64,000 nt of DNA, taken from the NCBI GenBank assembly GCA_918026815.1, contig CAKJVC010000103.1, positions 48,825-112,824 of the forward strand. Direction: 5' to 3'. The DNA is from Chalara sp. BL73. Lineage: Eukaryota; Ascomycota; Leotiomycetes; Helotiales. Made by a program: the position numbers and the translations under genes. The notes below the pieces were generated by a model. The model was not told where the DNA came from, did not search any database, and saw nothing but the letters and a program-made list of their open reading frames with translations. Positions 1 to 12,276 of the stretch are shown here, piece by piece (within the stretch, counting starts at the first letter, position 1; the number at the start of each line of letters is the position of its first letter).

Positions 1-1
1 T

Positions 2-502
2 TGCCCTGGCGGCTGGGTTAAGACTCTAAACTGCTTCATGACCATGCTGTCCTGGTCCTCCCTCAACACTGCCAAACCTTCATCTTGGAGCACCACCAGC
101 CGGTCAACAATCTCCTCCTCCCCCGCCGCCTTCCCGAAACAGCTCACTCTCCTGAAAAAATTCCTCGCCGCCGGCTTGCTCGACCCCCCGGATAATACAT
201 CCGCGGAACCATACCGCGGCTTCGGGTTTCTCAGAATAGAGAATAGGCATTTGATGATGCCTACAACGCCCAATCCATTTGCGCATCTGAATCTGTTTGG
301 GAGGCCGAGAGATGAGGAAGGCGAGATGTATGTTGATCGCGAGGGTAGGCAGAGGGTATTTAAGAAGCGGTTTGAGAAAGTATTCGCCGAGGGAATTGAA
401 AGGGCAAGGAAGGAGGGTGGAGAGACGGGACGGGCGGCTGCAGCTCTGAGCAAGGTAGTAAAGGAGGGGATGGAGGATTTTGAAGGCGATGTGGAAGAGT
501 GA
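2..502 (+). CDS. C-terminal part of an unrecognised protein (5' end outside window)
   Basis: The frame is open from the first bases of the window to a TGA at 500-502, so this is probably the last exon, or part of it, of a gene that starts upstream. The first half is Ser/Thr/Pro-rich. The C-terminal about 70 residues are highly charged and probably helical, with many Lys, Arg and Glu, and end in an acidic tail (DFEGDVEE). An internal Met lies at position 38, but nothing marks it as the true start. I do not recognise a family. A nuclear or nucleolar protein would fit the charged tail, but that is only a guess. An intron near the left edge cannot be excluded, so the N-terminal part of this frame is the less certain half. 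Confidence 0.45.
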   Translation, partial: CPGGWVKTLNCFMTMLSWSSLNTAKPSSWSTTSRSTISSSPAAFPKQLTLLKKFLAAGLLDPPDNTSAEPYRGFGFLRIENRHLMMPTTPNPFAHLNLFGRPRDEEGEMYVDREGRQRVFKKRFEKVFAEGIERARKEGGETGRAAAALSKVVKEGMEDFEGDVEE

Positions 503-1247
503 TACCCTGTTTCTAGATGAATGGATTGATTTGTGAGACGGCGTTCTCTATTGGATTGCATTGGCAGATATGTCTGTAGCAAAATTCTGATTGTGTCAAA
601 GCAATCTCTTCGATCTGCTGCCCTACTCAATCTGTCTAAGTTCAGCCCACAGTGGTTCTTACCGAACTCTCTCATGGTAAAAGAAATGCTTGATATGATT
701 AAAAAATTCTTGCAGAACGAAAGTTTGGCTCTGGTAAGATTCAGGCTATTTAATTATCTTTTTCTCATGTAGCTGATTTTTTCATACATTAGATGTTCTA
801 ATACGAATTGGTGTAGAGCTATTCAGAAGAGACTGAGTAGATGTGGTGTGGGAGTCCTGAAAGGATAGTGATACGTTGGAGATGACTTTAATTGTTTCAG
901 TAAATTTTGGGTGATGAGAAGTTAGAAGTTCTTCGCAGACAGAGTAGGGATATGTCTAACGAGTATACAGTGGTTGCAAAAGAAGAATATTCTCCTGGCT
1001 CGGAATATAGCGCTGGAGGGAGCAGTATATACAAGACCTTATGAACAATGTACAATCTTACATCGACCAAGACGCCAATTCCATGCATACCATGCCTCTC
1101 TGTTGTCTGCATATCCACCTGGGGTATCCTCCTGTGAAAACGCCTCTGACAATCCAGAAACGCAAAGCCTCCTTCCTATGCGCTAAACGAGGCCTACCAC
1201 ACGCCTTCTAATGCGCCGTCCCATATAGTAATCACCGAAAGTAATTT
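503..1247. other. Intergenic spacer, no supported gene
   Basis: About 745 bases between the 3' ends of two convergent genes. Only short overlapping open frames occur, without start context, splice signals or recognisable protein similarity. It presumably holds both 3' untranslated regions and terminators. Confidence 0.5.
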
Positions 1248-4200
1248 CTATGCATCGTCTGGTTTTTGCCTCTTCTGCCAGGCTTCTCTCACACCAAGAT
1301 TCGAGTCACCATATGGCCGCTTCACAGGGCCTGGCCTATAACTATCAATTTGCCCAGGGGCAGTTGCGCCGAATCTGGAACCCCCCCGTTGGTGAGATCT
1401 GAATATGTTTACACCGCTTCTATCTTGTTGTACTTCTCTCTGGTTTTGGCCAGCATTTTGCCTTCTTTGTGAATGCCGATGAAACGGGTTTCTAGAGGCC
1501 CAATCTGCCTGCCCATTATCTCTTGCATCATCCCTTAGTGCTTCCTGTGGACTCTGTTGTAGTGGGTTTGCGATGCCACCATTCCTTCGGGAGTCATCTG
1601 TCTGGTTCGATTGCTCTCTTTCCAGTCGACTATACTGGCTTGGGAGTTGAGAGCTTGCATGTGCATGTGTTTCCCTCCTCTGTGCAGACATTTTTCCTTT
1701 CTGTGTGTCATATTGGGAAAGTGACGGGATATTTTTCTCTGGTCGAGTATCTCCTCGATCAGCTCGTTGCTTTTCATGTCGGCCATGCTGGAATGACCGA
1801 TGAATATTTCTTTCTGCTCGTATGTCCTGCATTAGTTCAGACTCTAGTGGGCCATGATCGGATTGGAAGGAGAAAGTTTTATCTATACGTGTATCTCTTC
1901 TCGGCTCCGGCCTCGTGCCAAACCGGATATCCCGTCTGGATGGATTTGAAAAGCCTCCTCTATCTGCTCGTGGATGGACCCTCTTGTGAGCTCCTGGAGA
2001 TTCTCGGGGACGATGCACGAAGGAGTACTCCAGGCTTTGATCATCCACTGAATGGTTCCCAAATAGATGCGGAAGGCTTGGTTCATTCTGCGGAGCTGGA
2101 GATGACCGATTTAGTGTTATCATTTTTGACCACGAGTCTGGTTCTTGCTCTGGTCGAGAGCTTGAGGCCAAGGTGGCAGTGATTAGTGCAGGTCGCTTCG
2201 GGAGTCGTAAGTCTGGTGGTGGGCTATTTCCAAGGCCACGCTTATTCGAAGAAAAGGAAAACGCGGGACGTGGAGGCGCAAAAGAGTGACGGTTTACAGT
2301 TTTCAGGTCTGCACGCGGTCCCCTAGGTAGCTGTGGTATAGGTGGTTTTCGCTCTGTATTAAGAGGCACCTTCGGCTTGAACCTGGACACGGGCTTTGGC
2401 TTGTCGTCATCAAGCTTCAGAACATCATCAGCCGTTGTAATGGCCTCCAGTCCTATAGAAACTGCTGGAGGCACTGACTTAGTCGAAACTCCAGCCGTAG
2501 ACTTAAATTTACTAGCAACCGAACTCTCCAGAGCCAGATTCTGAGTATTTGTTAGATGTGTGGTAGGGTTAGTACTGAGATTTCTTCCGCTCGAGGCAGC
2601 AGTTGCTGCTTTGGAGTTTTGTTCTCTGACCGAAGGAACTTTCGGCTTCAGTGAACATTCGGTCCTTGGCATGCTATCAGCATTGTTTAATAGCCTGCCA
2701 ATCGTGGCAGTTGCGACAGGCTTTGCAGATGACACTCCATGCGCAGTGTTTGCAAGTACAGAGGTAGGTTGTGGTGAATGAGGCTCTGAAGGCTTAGAAA
2801 CCGTGGTATGAGAAATTGACGTCCCAGCAGAGCGTGTACCTGAACCTCTTCCGCTCAAGAAAGTACCCAAGACCTCGAATTTCCGCGCTCTATCGTGTAT
2901 TTTCCGTGTGGAACTGGAATCCGCGACTTGGGGGTTTTGAATATCTGTTGCTAGTGCATTGCAGCGTTTTCCTTCCAAATGCTGCAATAGATTCTTTTGA
3001 CTCGCAAAGTGCTGTGATATGGGATAGGTGCGATGTGGCATACAGTCGATGTGAGGGTAGTAGATCTGCTGCTCTATAAGCTCAGCTTGCGGCTGATTGT
3101 GGACTCTTACGTCGCCCGTCTCATCACTAGATCGTGTCGTGGCAACCGTTGATTTGGAAGGCACAACTGATGGCGTGGTAACTAATGAGGAATTTTGGGA
3201 CATAGCTGATGGCGGAATCGGTATCTGAGCCGCAGCTCTGAGCGTAGGTTCATTGTCAAAGCTTCTTCCATCTATTATAGCACCGTCTATATCAGGACCC
3301 TTATCTTTCCGAAGAGGTATCTTCGGCTTGAACCTAGATTGAGGCTTTGGTGCATCATCAACAATCTTCAGCAAATCAGTAACTAAAGGGTCATGAGTGC
3401 CTGCCCTTGCCGCCGCGGAGATCATCTCTGTTGGAGCTGATATGGGCTTTGTTGGATGTGTAGGCATAAATGCTGATGTCGCGTCTGAGATGTGTGAGGC
3501 AGGCGGCCCCTGAGCGAGCTTGCTGCTAGAAGTCTTTTCGCTTATTATTACATCATGATAACCGTTTATGCTCTTCTTTTCCTTCTTCTCTTTCGGTCTA
3601 GCAGCTGGCACAACTACAGTAAGGGATTCGGGATCACCACTGATTGTGAAAAATTCAGCCGTCAGAGACGCTGACTGTGATACAGCAAGTTCATTGCTGA
3701 CCGTATCGGCCACGCTTTCATTTCCAATTTGTTGGGCCTGAGAGCCAGTTGAGTCATGAGCAGATAGATCATCGAGATATGCTTTATTTGTAACCACATT
3801 ATCATTTCTCTTTTTCTTCTCTGTATTGCTCTTCTGCTTGTGTCGGAACTTAGGGACAGCTTCAGAATTATATCTACTCGGTGAGCCCTCGTAAACTTGT
3901 GCAGCAGGAATCAATAGCGGTGCGGGTACAGATTCGAGATTTACGGATTTTGTGGCTTTCTTGCCGTTTGACTGGGACATGGAAAGCTCGTCTTTATTTT
4001 TACCCCCTTCACTCTGAATTTCATTTCTGTTGGCAAATATATAAAATTTGCCATCTTTTTGATGACGATGTGGTCTGGGAGAGGTTGTGGTTTGCGCATC
4101 TTCAATCAGGTCGCCTAGAACGCAAGTCCCAGTCGAATACGCGGGACTTCCATCATATGTGGTATAACGGTGTTGAGACTGTACAGCATTGTGGGTAAGT

Positions 4201-6747
4201 TTACTATCTGCTTTTGTATCAGAGTCATCAGGCGATGAACCTTCGGAATCTGATTTGTTAATGGTAGTAGTTTGGGACTTGGATCCAATAATTGGAATAT
4301 TGGCATATGGTACAGGTTCAGGTGAGACGCCAACATCTGTGCGAATATCGTTTGCCCGAAAATTCTGAACGTCGGACGGCAATGGGCGGTCCAGATTCGG
4401 TTCTTTCTTAGGGGCTGAGAACGCGTCAAGAGTCTCTGTCCTGCATTCAGAAGATGCTGAATTATCAATATCGGCCATCTCGACATCGTCGAGGGTAGAG
4501 CCTGCGCTACCTTCCTCGGATAGAAGAGGCACAGGTCGATTGTACTCGATCTGAGTTTCTGACACCGGCCGGCTGGTATCGTCATCAATACTTAAAGATT
4601 TCGATATTCCGTCGACTGAGGAATTTCCTCTACTTCTCCGTTCTCTGTTCGATTGCTACAATCATCAGGTTAGTGGTTGTTTATAAGTAGAGTTAGATAT
4701 GGGCAGATATCTCAGAAATCTGGATTAGGTATGTATACTTGCCTTTCCTAGACGTTTAGCTTCCCAAATTTGTGATCGGGTAGTCCGCTTTCCGAGATCA
4801 CCCACGATGTCACCAATCCTAGTCGTGAGATCTTCGTCGGTCAAATCCCGTTCTTCACCTTGCGCGTTATCCTCAGGAGAAGGTCTGGGATTGCTGGCAG
4901 GGAACGTTCTAATGAACTCCCAAACAGAATGCCAGCACTGTGTGTCCAATTTGAGATTCTTGGGTATAATACGCAAATGGTGCCTTAACTCCTTCACCCC
5001 CCGCAGCAATTCTTCATCAGAATGCTTTGCCATGTGATACGCAACTAGAATTGCAGTGCCAACCAATTCTAACGGAGAAAACGTGTGTGGCTGTTTGTCT
5101 TCCAAGAAATCCGGAGCTGGGTCGAAGACAGAGTTCTTCTTAACTGCAACAAAACGATTAATCCTTGCTTTCTACGGCAAGCGCGGATCTTCATATATTA
5201 CTCACTAATATATCTAGTCGCTGTCAGTTGATTTGAGCATAACCGAACAAGGGTCTCAAATTTGTCGAAGACCTCCTTTAGCTTTAATTTTAGCGCTGGG
5301 CTTATTGGAGCCTTATCCTCAAGGAGTCTCTCAAGTGCTTGTGGGTTAGCTTGCAGGATAGGACAAGATGATATGCCGATGGATCTTGTTGAGCCCAGGC
5401 CCATGACATCCCTAATCATTGCAAACATGATTACCACAATCCGGAAGCCAGACGCTTGCTTCTGTTTGGACACTGCTGGAAATCAGGAGTGAGAAGTGGT
5501 ATGATTTGGAAGGTAACTCACAATTGACAACAATTGAATAATCCTCTTCATATTGCTTTGCGAGTACAGCCCATTCCGTAGACTTTCCACGCATCTGCTC
5601 AGTAGGAGTCAATGTAATGCCTCTTTGTACGAGCTGAAACATGTTTTCTTGGGTTTCCTGTGGCAAGTCACTATATTCATAGCAGCAGAGAGTTCTCTTC
5701 TTAAAGAAATCCTTAATAGCTATTGGTATGATATCATGATTGCTAAGGATTTCCTGGCTGCCTACCATAGGGTGACAGAAATACCTTTGTAAAATTTAGC
5801 ACCATTCGTTGAATACTGCATGGGATCTTTTTAAATGCATACCATTTCCTTTGATTCTTATCTTCGATCCCAATGTAGCCGCTCATGAACTTTTGAAGTG
5901 CAGACAGACGCTGCTTTCCATCTACGCAGATGCGCTGGTTAATCATGTGCGAAAGGTCGCCATTATGGTCTTCCCTCCTGAACATTTTGTGGTTGAAAAT
6001 GATAGGAGGAATGAAGTACCCCACTACATAATATGTTAGCTACGGAATTTTCAATAAGAGATTTTCCACCAACTCAAAATCGAACAAATTAACATGGAAG
6101 CTTGATGTTCATCCCAGACCGAGTCTCTTTGATATTCAGAGTCAAGGACTATACTCCCGTACTCAAGACATGCTATACAAGATTAGCAAGTGCAGTGTAC
6201 GCAGTGATATAATTGCATACCAAAGAGATCAGAGACGTATCTCATTACAACGACAGGGGGGCATATTTGTGGAATCTCGAAAGCTACAGACAGTAAGCAT
6301 TTCCCTGTGACGGATATCTTAGGGCTGTACTTTTACAAACGAAATATTGAATCCCGTTTCGAGTTTCCATAGTTCCTTGCGAGTCATCGAAATTGTCATC
6401 AAATCCCTCAAGCTCTGATAATTCACTACTATCTTGAGCGGTATCGAAAGGATCATAAGTTAGATCGATAGTCATCTGCCCTGGCTCCTCCGATTTGATT
6501 CTTGGTTCTACATCATCTGTGACAGCTCTGGACTATATAAGACTTAAATTTAGCATCTTTCTTAAAACATTGTTCTTACGAAGGGGCCTCGACAAGAAAG
6601 GCTGAATGGCGACGAGTGAAAAACCCTTACCTTTCTCACAGCCCTCACGGCTATGACCTCGGGTACACAGCCGTCATCAGGGTCTTCTTCCTTAATCTCG
6701 GGCTTGATATCCATCTCTGGCAAATCGGAGCCTTCGGAAGGTGCCAT
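1248..6747 (-). CDS. DUF262 (ParB/GmrSD N-terminal-like) protein with giant disordered tail, nine exons
   Basis: Exons by splice sites and phase: 6631-6747, 6337-6532, 6221-6283, 6074-6172, 5843-6023, 5784-5522, 5475-5206, 5143-4743 and 4655-1248. All phases join and give about 1,665 residues. Residues 1-105 are acidic and low complexity. The DUF262 domain follows, with its two hallmark motifs: DSEYQRDSVW in exon 4 and VDGKQRLSAL in exon 5. Later exons give YFCHP and the LTPTEQMRGKSTEW segment typical of fungal DUF262 proteins. The last exon (about 1,135 residues) is Ser/Pro/Lys/Arg/Gln-rich and looks disordered, with two similar patches (KPQSRFKPKIPL and KPVSRFKPKVPL) and an RG/Arg-rich end. 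In prokaryotes the fold occurs in GmrSD-type restriction systems and is ParB-like; its fungal role is unknown. No HNH (DUF1524) motif was seen. Intron 8 (4656-4742) uses a GC donor. The tail could in principle be a separate gene, but its frame joins in phase. Confidence 0.8.
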
Positions 6748-8063
6748 ATTGGACTGCTTGTATGTGGTGACCTCATAGATTAGGTGCTGGTTGAAGTGAT
6801 GTTAGGTGTTCATTGGGTAAACATGTTACCCTCAAATATAGCATCACTTCTTAGTGGCGGTCTTGGCGAGCGAGAATGTCTCCTATCCTGAGGAGGTGAA
6901 TATTGCAAACAGCAATATTGAGGCTATCTTAACGGGATAGATTTATATCTATTTCTTGTTAGTCAAACGATGAACATCTAAATAGGTATGACTTGGGGCT
7001 GTGAAAATCTACATGCATCGTAACAGGACATATGAATGCAGCAACTTAGAGACCAAAAAGAGATGCTAATGACCCATATCGACTGATATAGCATTTAATA
7101 CCAAGGGTATGATTATGATAGTGAATCCAAGTGAGAGAATCTATTGCTGACCCGGCGCAAAAAATGCCTAAGGACAACAGTTGATCAGTTGTGCTAAAAC
7201 GGAAATAAAATGTTGACATGAAGTGGCTGTCTTTCAATATCAAATTTTGGCTGTTAGAGTCATAGGACTAGCCATGACTTGTACATCATATGTCTGAAGT
7301 ATTCATACCTATTCAACCTTGCATATAAGTTCTAGAAAGTGCTACAATAAAGATCGACACCAACCTGCAGTTCATTGATGAATAAATAAAGGCGACAGGA
7401 GGGTCTCATGCAGGCTCGTGAACATGGACAAGATTTTGCACAGCATATTTGCCAAGGCAGAAAACGTGTAGCTAATCACTGAAACATTAAAGAGAAGCTG
7501 GGCTTACTAAATGTATTCGTAATATTTACTTGGTGCCGTTTTGCGACACACAAAAAGGGGTTCAATATGTAGTCATGTTATGCTGCGATGTTGCAAAATG
7601 TATGTCAGTCTGTGGTGGATGAGGGTTGTAAGTAGAGGGGCATGGTGGGGCTGTCAGTAGATGCGGCTTGGCAGCCTTCCTCTTGGCTTGAATTTGGGTA
7701 GGAAGGAAGGGAAAATAGAAGGAAGGGTAAGGGATTGTGGACGTGGACTTCGCATTTTTCTTGTCGAATTGCTCTTTACTTATTGAAGCGAATGGCAAGG
7801 AAAATTGGAGATATTTTGAAAAGTTAGTCTTTATAATACAAAAGCATCGTTCACTTCAATAATCCTATGTTATAGATTCCGATTCAACGCTTGTGAATTG
7901 CCTCAGTCAATTTTTGAGCAGCGGCCTGCATTGCTCTTCCTGGAGCATGATAAATCGAGACCACATAAAAGATGTCAACATCATATTCAGAGGGGACAGA
8001 TCAGGAGTAGCCCCTGCATTGCTTCATTATCATAACATTCTATCATTTCCAGATGTTTATCAT
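6748..8063. other. Intergenic region, AT-rich
   Basis: About 1.3 kb between the 5' end of the DUF262 gene and the 3' end of the CREG-like gene, both on the minus strand. It must contain the DUF262 promoter. I see no coding frame with splice or codon support and no RNA gene. Confidence 0.5.
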
Positions 8064-8913
8064 CTACAGTTCCCACTGTCCTAAACTTTCAACCGCCCAT
8101 TCCTTCCAGCCTTTCTTCTCTCCGGGTAATTTGATATTTTCCCACTCCTCACGAGCCACACTTTGCCATTCCTCAACTGGAATCCACCCAATATATGCTC
8201 TGTCTCCGAAACCGCCAACCCAATATATCTTCTGAACAACCAGTCGCACCCATTCACTGTGATGAATGGAGTTCCCTGGTAGCCAATATTTCGCGTCTCT
8301 ATGCGTTTTGGTAAAGCATTCGCCAAGCGCCAGGCTCTCCACTTCAGATTTGGGAATGTTTTCGAGGTATCCCAGCAGCGCAAACCGCGGCAGGTTAGCT
8401 GCGGAGTAGGGAACAGCTTCTTTGTATCCGCCAATGCGCGATGATGGTGGGTAAGGAGGTGTCCACTGCAGAGACAGCGAAATGTTTGAGCCAGCTGCAG
8501 CGTTCTTGAAAGTTGTAGCGATGCTAATGGCTAGGATTGTTGGATCACCACTGGATTCACAGTCAGCGATGTAATCCATGAGACCTATGGATATGCCTCC
8601 AAGATCTGTAGGCCGGTTCTCCGAGGTGCTGGGTTCCCATTCTGATTGGGGGCTTTTCGAGGAGGGAAAGGTTGTAGAAAGCGTGCCGAGAGGCGTTAAG
8701 TGTAGAATTCGGCGTGCTTGAATAGCAGATTCGCGAGAAGTTGGGATCTTGATATTTGAATTCGGAGGGGGGTTAGTGAAGACTGCGATCATGTTAGCAG
8801 AAGTAGCTGAGTACTTGTAGCTGTCACAAGGAGACCTTACGCCAAGGCTGCCCCTCCTGAGAGGCAGCTACTGAGAGCAGGACAGACAACGAGAAAACGC
8901 TCAAGAATTTCAT
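8064..8913 (-). CDS. Secreted CREG-like protein (FMN-binding split-barrel fold)
   Basis: Two exons, 8841-8913 and 8064-8782, flank a 58-bp GT..AG intron (8783-8840) and give 263 residues. The first exon encodes a classic signal peptide: MKF start, a hydrophobic core of Leu/Val/Ser, and an Ala-Ala-Ser cleavage area near residue 18. The mature protein matches the CREG family (cellular repressor of E1A-stimulated genes; pyridoxamine-phosphate-oxidase-like split barrel). Visible marks are the ESAIQARRILHL entry helix, GLMDYIADCE, the AGSNISLSLQW strand, and a C-terminal block with WVGGFGDRAYIGWIP. CREG homologues are secreted or lysosomal glycoproteins without shown enzyme activity, so function here is unassigned. 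The Met at 8792 is not the real start, because it lies in the intron and would lose the signal peptide. Confidence 0.82.
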
Positions 8914-9560
8914 GTTGACCTTCAAAGCCAGTAGCTGTTGTGGAAATGCACGATAAACGAGGAGATGATGTAGGATGAGACTATATATTACAAGAAGAGA
9001 TGGGGTGATTCCTTTGATATGAGACCTCCAAGCAATGGTATTGGTCAGGCTTGGCATCAATATTTGTTAGATCATCAGATAAGATTAGGTTGCTTGGCGT
9101 CCATATACAGAAGCCAAGACTGGGTGTTCGTGACAGGATCAAAAGTTAATTCGTTGTAATTTGAAATAGATAGTAAAAGGTACTATGTTGCTATCTTGCT
9201 TATTCAAGTCCTATAAGTTGCAACGCAAGATTCCGGATGCTAAATATCCAAAAATGCAGCTGGTACTGGGACGGGAAGTCCTTTCTAAGATGACTATGAA
9301 CAAAACCTTAATCCGTGGAGGAATGCCGACTCAGTTATATACTCTAAGCCTCCTACGCCAGTACTAATTTGATTTGCTCAAACAACAACGCCCTGTCTGA
9401 TCCCAATTCTCTTTCCTCTTAACTGAAATCTGGAAGTGTCATTATCACGTGATAACATGTAACCCTGAAATGCACTAGCGTATCGCTTACTGATCCCACC
9501 ACATACTTTTCTAGGAAAGCAGTCGACGACATATTTCACGACACCACATCAAAGCAACTT
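8914..9560. other. Divergent promoter region of CREG-like gene and eS30
   Basis: About 650 bases with no supported coding frame. It should hold the promoters of the minus-strand CREG-like gene and of eS30, which lies to the right on the plus strand. Confidence 0.5.
9445..9452. promoter_or_regulatory. Palindromic TCACGTGA (E-box / Cbf1-type) site
   Basis: An exact 8-bp palindrome about 260 bp upstream of the eS30 start codon and about 115 bp before its likely 5'-UTR intron. CACGTG cores are bound by bHLH regulators of the Cbf1/Pho4 class in fungi. Use of the site here is inferred from position only. Confidence 0.35.
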
Positions 9561-9669
9561 GTGAGTCTTCCCAGCCATCGAACGAACCCATCTGCGAGAT
9601 ACATGATCACCAAAATTATTATCGCACATGAAAGGCGGAGCAGCAGCTAATCTATTTACTTCATTTTAG
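9561..9669 (+). other. Probable 5'-UTR intron of eS30
   Basis: A strong GTGAGT donor at 9561 and a pyrimidine-rich TTTTAG acceptor ending at 9669 bracket 109 bases, ending 40 bases before the eS30 ATG. Ribosomal protein genes of filamentous fungi often carry leader introns. Transcript data would be needed to confirm it. Confidence 0.5.
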
Positions 9670-9700
9670 ATCGGAAATCACCTCGACATTCAACCGATAA

Positions 9701-10145
<445 letters not shown>

Positions 10146-11364
10146 ATAACCAAAGTGGAAGAGGCATTGGGTGAATGATGAAACCTGATCAGGTCTGCGG
10201 TCCTGGGTGGTGGATATGGGATACAGCTTCTCGGATACATCAGAAAGCCACCGCTAGGTTCTGGGAGGATGGGTAGCATCTCAATGGCGCAATTGTACAT
10301 TTGATGAATGCTTTCTGCTCTGCTTGGTCAATTCAATCAATCATCTCCCAGATATGACATACCTTGATTATAAATGTGCTAGTGATCCTTTCCAGAGCCA
10401 AGGATTCGAGGATATCAGAGGTCATCAAGGGAAATTCTGGAATTTTGACTACTTTCAAGTAATCTACAACATCCTCACATCACTGAGTTATCGCAGTTAT
10501 CTCTTCATTGTAAGAAAGCTATGTTCTCCCTGTAGAAGCAAACAGGACCGGATAAGCAGTACTCATATTCCAGTATGTGCTTGATTGAGTATCATTCCCA
10601 TTGGGAGTGTATTATATCCTCTAAAGCTACCGTCCAACTGGTGCACATGATATCATTTCCATCCATAGGGCAAATACTGATTTTCTCAAAGCATTACCGC
10701 TGCTTTACGGGTAAGCAGGTGATCTATGAGAACCAGGTCCACCAGCTCAGTATGCAGCCTATCTGCAGACGATATCAGCACAATTTGCAGGTTGAAGAAG
10801 TCCGAGTGTCACTTCCCCTGAAAATCGCTTTCGCCTATCTCCAGCGGCTGATATCGGCAGGCAGCGCCATGGAAAATACCCACCAGCCGAGGCACAACCC
10901 ATTTTGGTATTCGATTGAGATGGGGTTTGGAACGACAGGAACCCTTTTAGAAGAGAAACACGCAAGTCCTAGCGGCCTATCCGTTTTAACATCGCATGTC
11001 AGGCTTTGTAACCGAATGTTTTGACAAAAGAGATTGGCTGAGTTACAGGACCCCAGGCCCAAACCTCATCCATGCAAATTACAAGCACTCTTCAACAGTT
11101 TGAGGAGAAGGTTGAATGAATCATAAAGATATCAGTAATCACACATCAGGGGCCGAGCGGCCTGCTTGGTATTGTGATAGTGCGGTTCACACATTGCAAG
11201 CTTACGAGACGCGCTGTTCGCCAAATTCATCCTGACCCAGATAAGTTGGTTGTGAAGGCTTTTACGGCCGTATTTTGATGACCTTCCATGCCACTCGTGC
11301 AACTTTGGAAGATTGCCTAGCAAGCTCTCCCAGTGCAGAATTCTAGGAAGGGCCAATATCTACA
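10146..11364. other. Intergenic region without supported gene
   Basis: About 1.2 kb after eS30. Open frames of up to 149 codons exist (10575-11024), but they overlap frames on the other strand and show no recognisable domain or signal, so I do not call them genes. The promoter of the DUF829 gene should lie at the right end. Confidence 0.45.
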
Positions 11365-12276
11365 ATGGCATCCAATATCACGACTGTTCCAGGAGAAGCT
11401 GTAGAACCAAGAACGGTCACGCCAGCTCAGAAGCCGCTCTCAACTTTCACTCGCCTTTCCCCTAAAGTGCGCCTGTATGAACCTCCAGTATCAGACAAGC
11501 CGGTACCCTCGCCTCACCCAACTACTATTATCCTGTGCTCATGGATGAATGCGTTACCTAAGCATATAGAATATTACACGAGGATCTATATGCGCTTCTT
11601 TCCCCGAACACGGATCATTCTAGTCACTATTAGTACAGTCGAGTTCTTGTTCCACACAGAAGCGCGCCGCCGTGCTGATGTTAAAGCTGCAGTGACTGCC
11701 CTACTAGCACGCGATCAGGCCAGCGAGAGGCTCTTTGTCCATACACTTAGTAACGGAGGTGGAAAGAGGTTGTACGGTATCGCGAGTGTCTATCAAGCCG
11801 CCACTGGTCGCCCCTTGCCAGTACAAGCGTGGTTAATCGACTCTGCTCCTGGAATCCCTAGATTTCGCCGTGATATTCATGCGCTCATTGTCCCAGCGAG
11901 AACATGGGGATGGTTTGCGTGGTTGCCGTTCATGGTCGTGGTACTCAGCACGGTATCTCTCGTCTTCGTCGTCGTAAACTGGCTACCAAAGTGGTTCTGG
12001 GGAGAACTTGTTTGGAGGCCGACAGAGGGAATGAACAATCATAGACTGATCGACAAGAAGTGTGTAAAGGGATATGTGTATAGCAAAGATGATTTGGCGA
12101 TCAGTTGGGAGGATGTCGAGAGACATGCTGGAGAGGCAAAACAGAAAGGGTATCCAGTTGAGAAACTGCTAATTCATGATGCTGCTCATGTTCAGTTATT
12201 CAAGGGAAAGGAAGGAGAAAAGGGATACTGGGGTTTTATGGAGAGGATCTGGGCTATGCGGGCTGGCAGTAAATAA
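11365..12276 (+). CDS. DUF829 / TMEM53 / PaxU-like alpha/beta hydrolase
   Basis: A single exon of 303 residues. It matches the DUF829 family (TMEM53; PaxU of indole-diterpene clusters), which has an alpha/beta-hydrolase fold. The features are the early strand TTIILCSWMNA followed by an HIEYYTRIYMRFFP segment, the nucleophile-elbow-like LSNGGG with Ser at about residue 130, the strand QAWLIDSAPG, a hydrophobic membrane-like segment at about residues 180-208, the acidic motif YSKDD (about 235), and a late His in HDAAHV (about 273). These could supply Ser-Asp-His. Animal TMEM53 is a nuclear-envelope protein; fungal members are mostly uncharacterised. No indole-diterpene prenyltransferase or cyclase is nearby, so a role in secondary metabolism is not supported by context. 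Confidence 0.8.
   Translation: MASNITTVPGEAVEPRTVTPAQKPLSTFTRLSPKVRLYEPPVSDKPVPSPHPTTIILCSWMNALPKHIEYYTRIYMRFFPRTRIILVTISTVEFLFHTEARRRADVKAAVTALLARDQASERLFVHTLSNGGGKRLYGIASVYQAATGRPLPVQAWLIDSAPGIPRFRRDIHALIVPARTWGWFAWLPFMVVVLSTVSLVFVVVNWLPKWFWGELVWRPTEGMNNHRLIDKKCVKGYVYSKDDLAISWEDVERHAGEAKQKGYPVEKLLIHDAAHVQLFKGKEGEKGYWGFMERIWAMRAGSK

Noticed and set aside
1523..2182. 219-codon plus-strand frame opposite the DUF262 tail
   Set aside because: It is a shadow frame of the long minus-strand exon, whose frame is continuous for 3.4 kb.
10575..11024. 149-codon plus-strand frame downstream of eS30
   Set aside because: Overlapped by minus-strand frames of similar length; no recognisable features and no clear promoter.
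11365..12276. PaxU-like hydrolase as part of an indole-diterpene cluster
   Set aside because: No prenyltransferase, GGPP synthase or cyclase within the window. DUF829 proteins are widespread.
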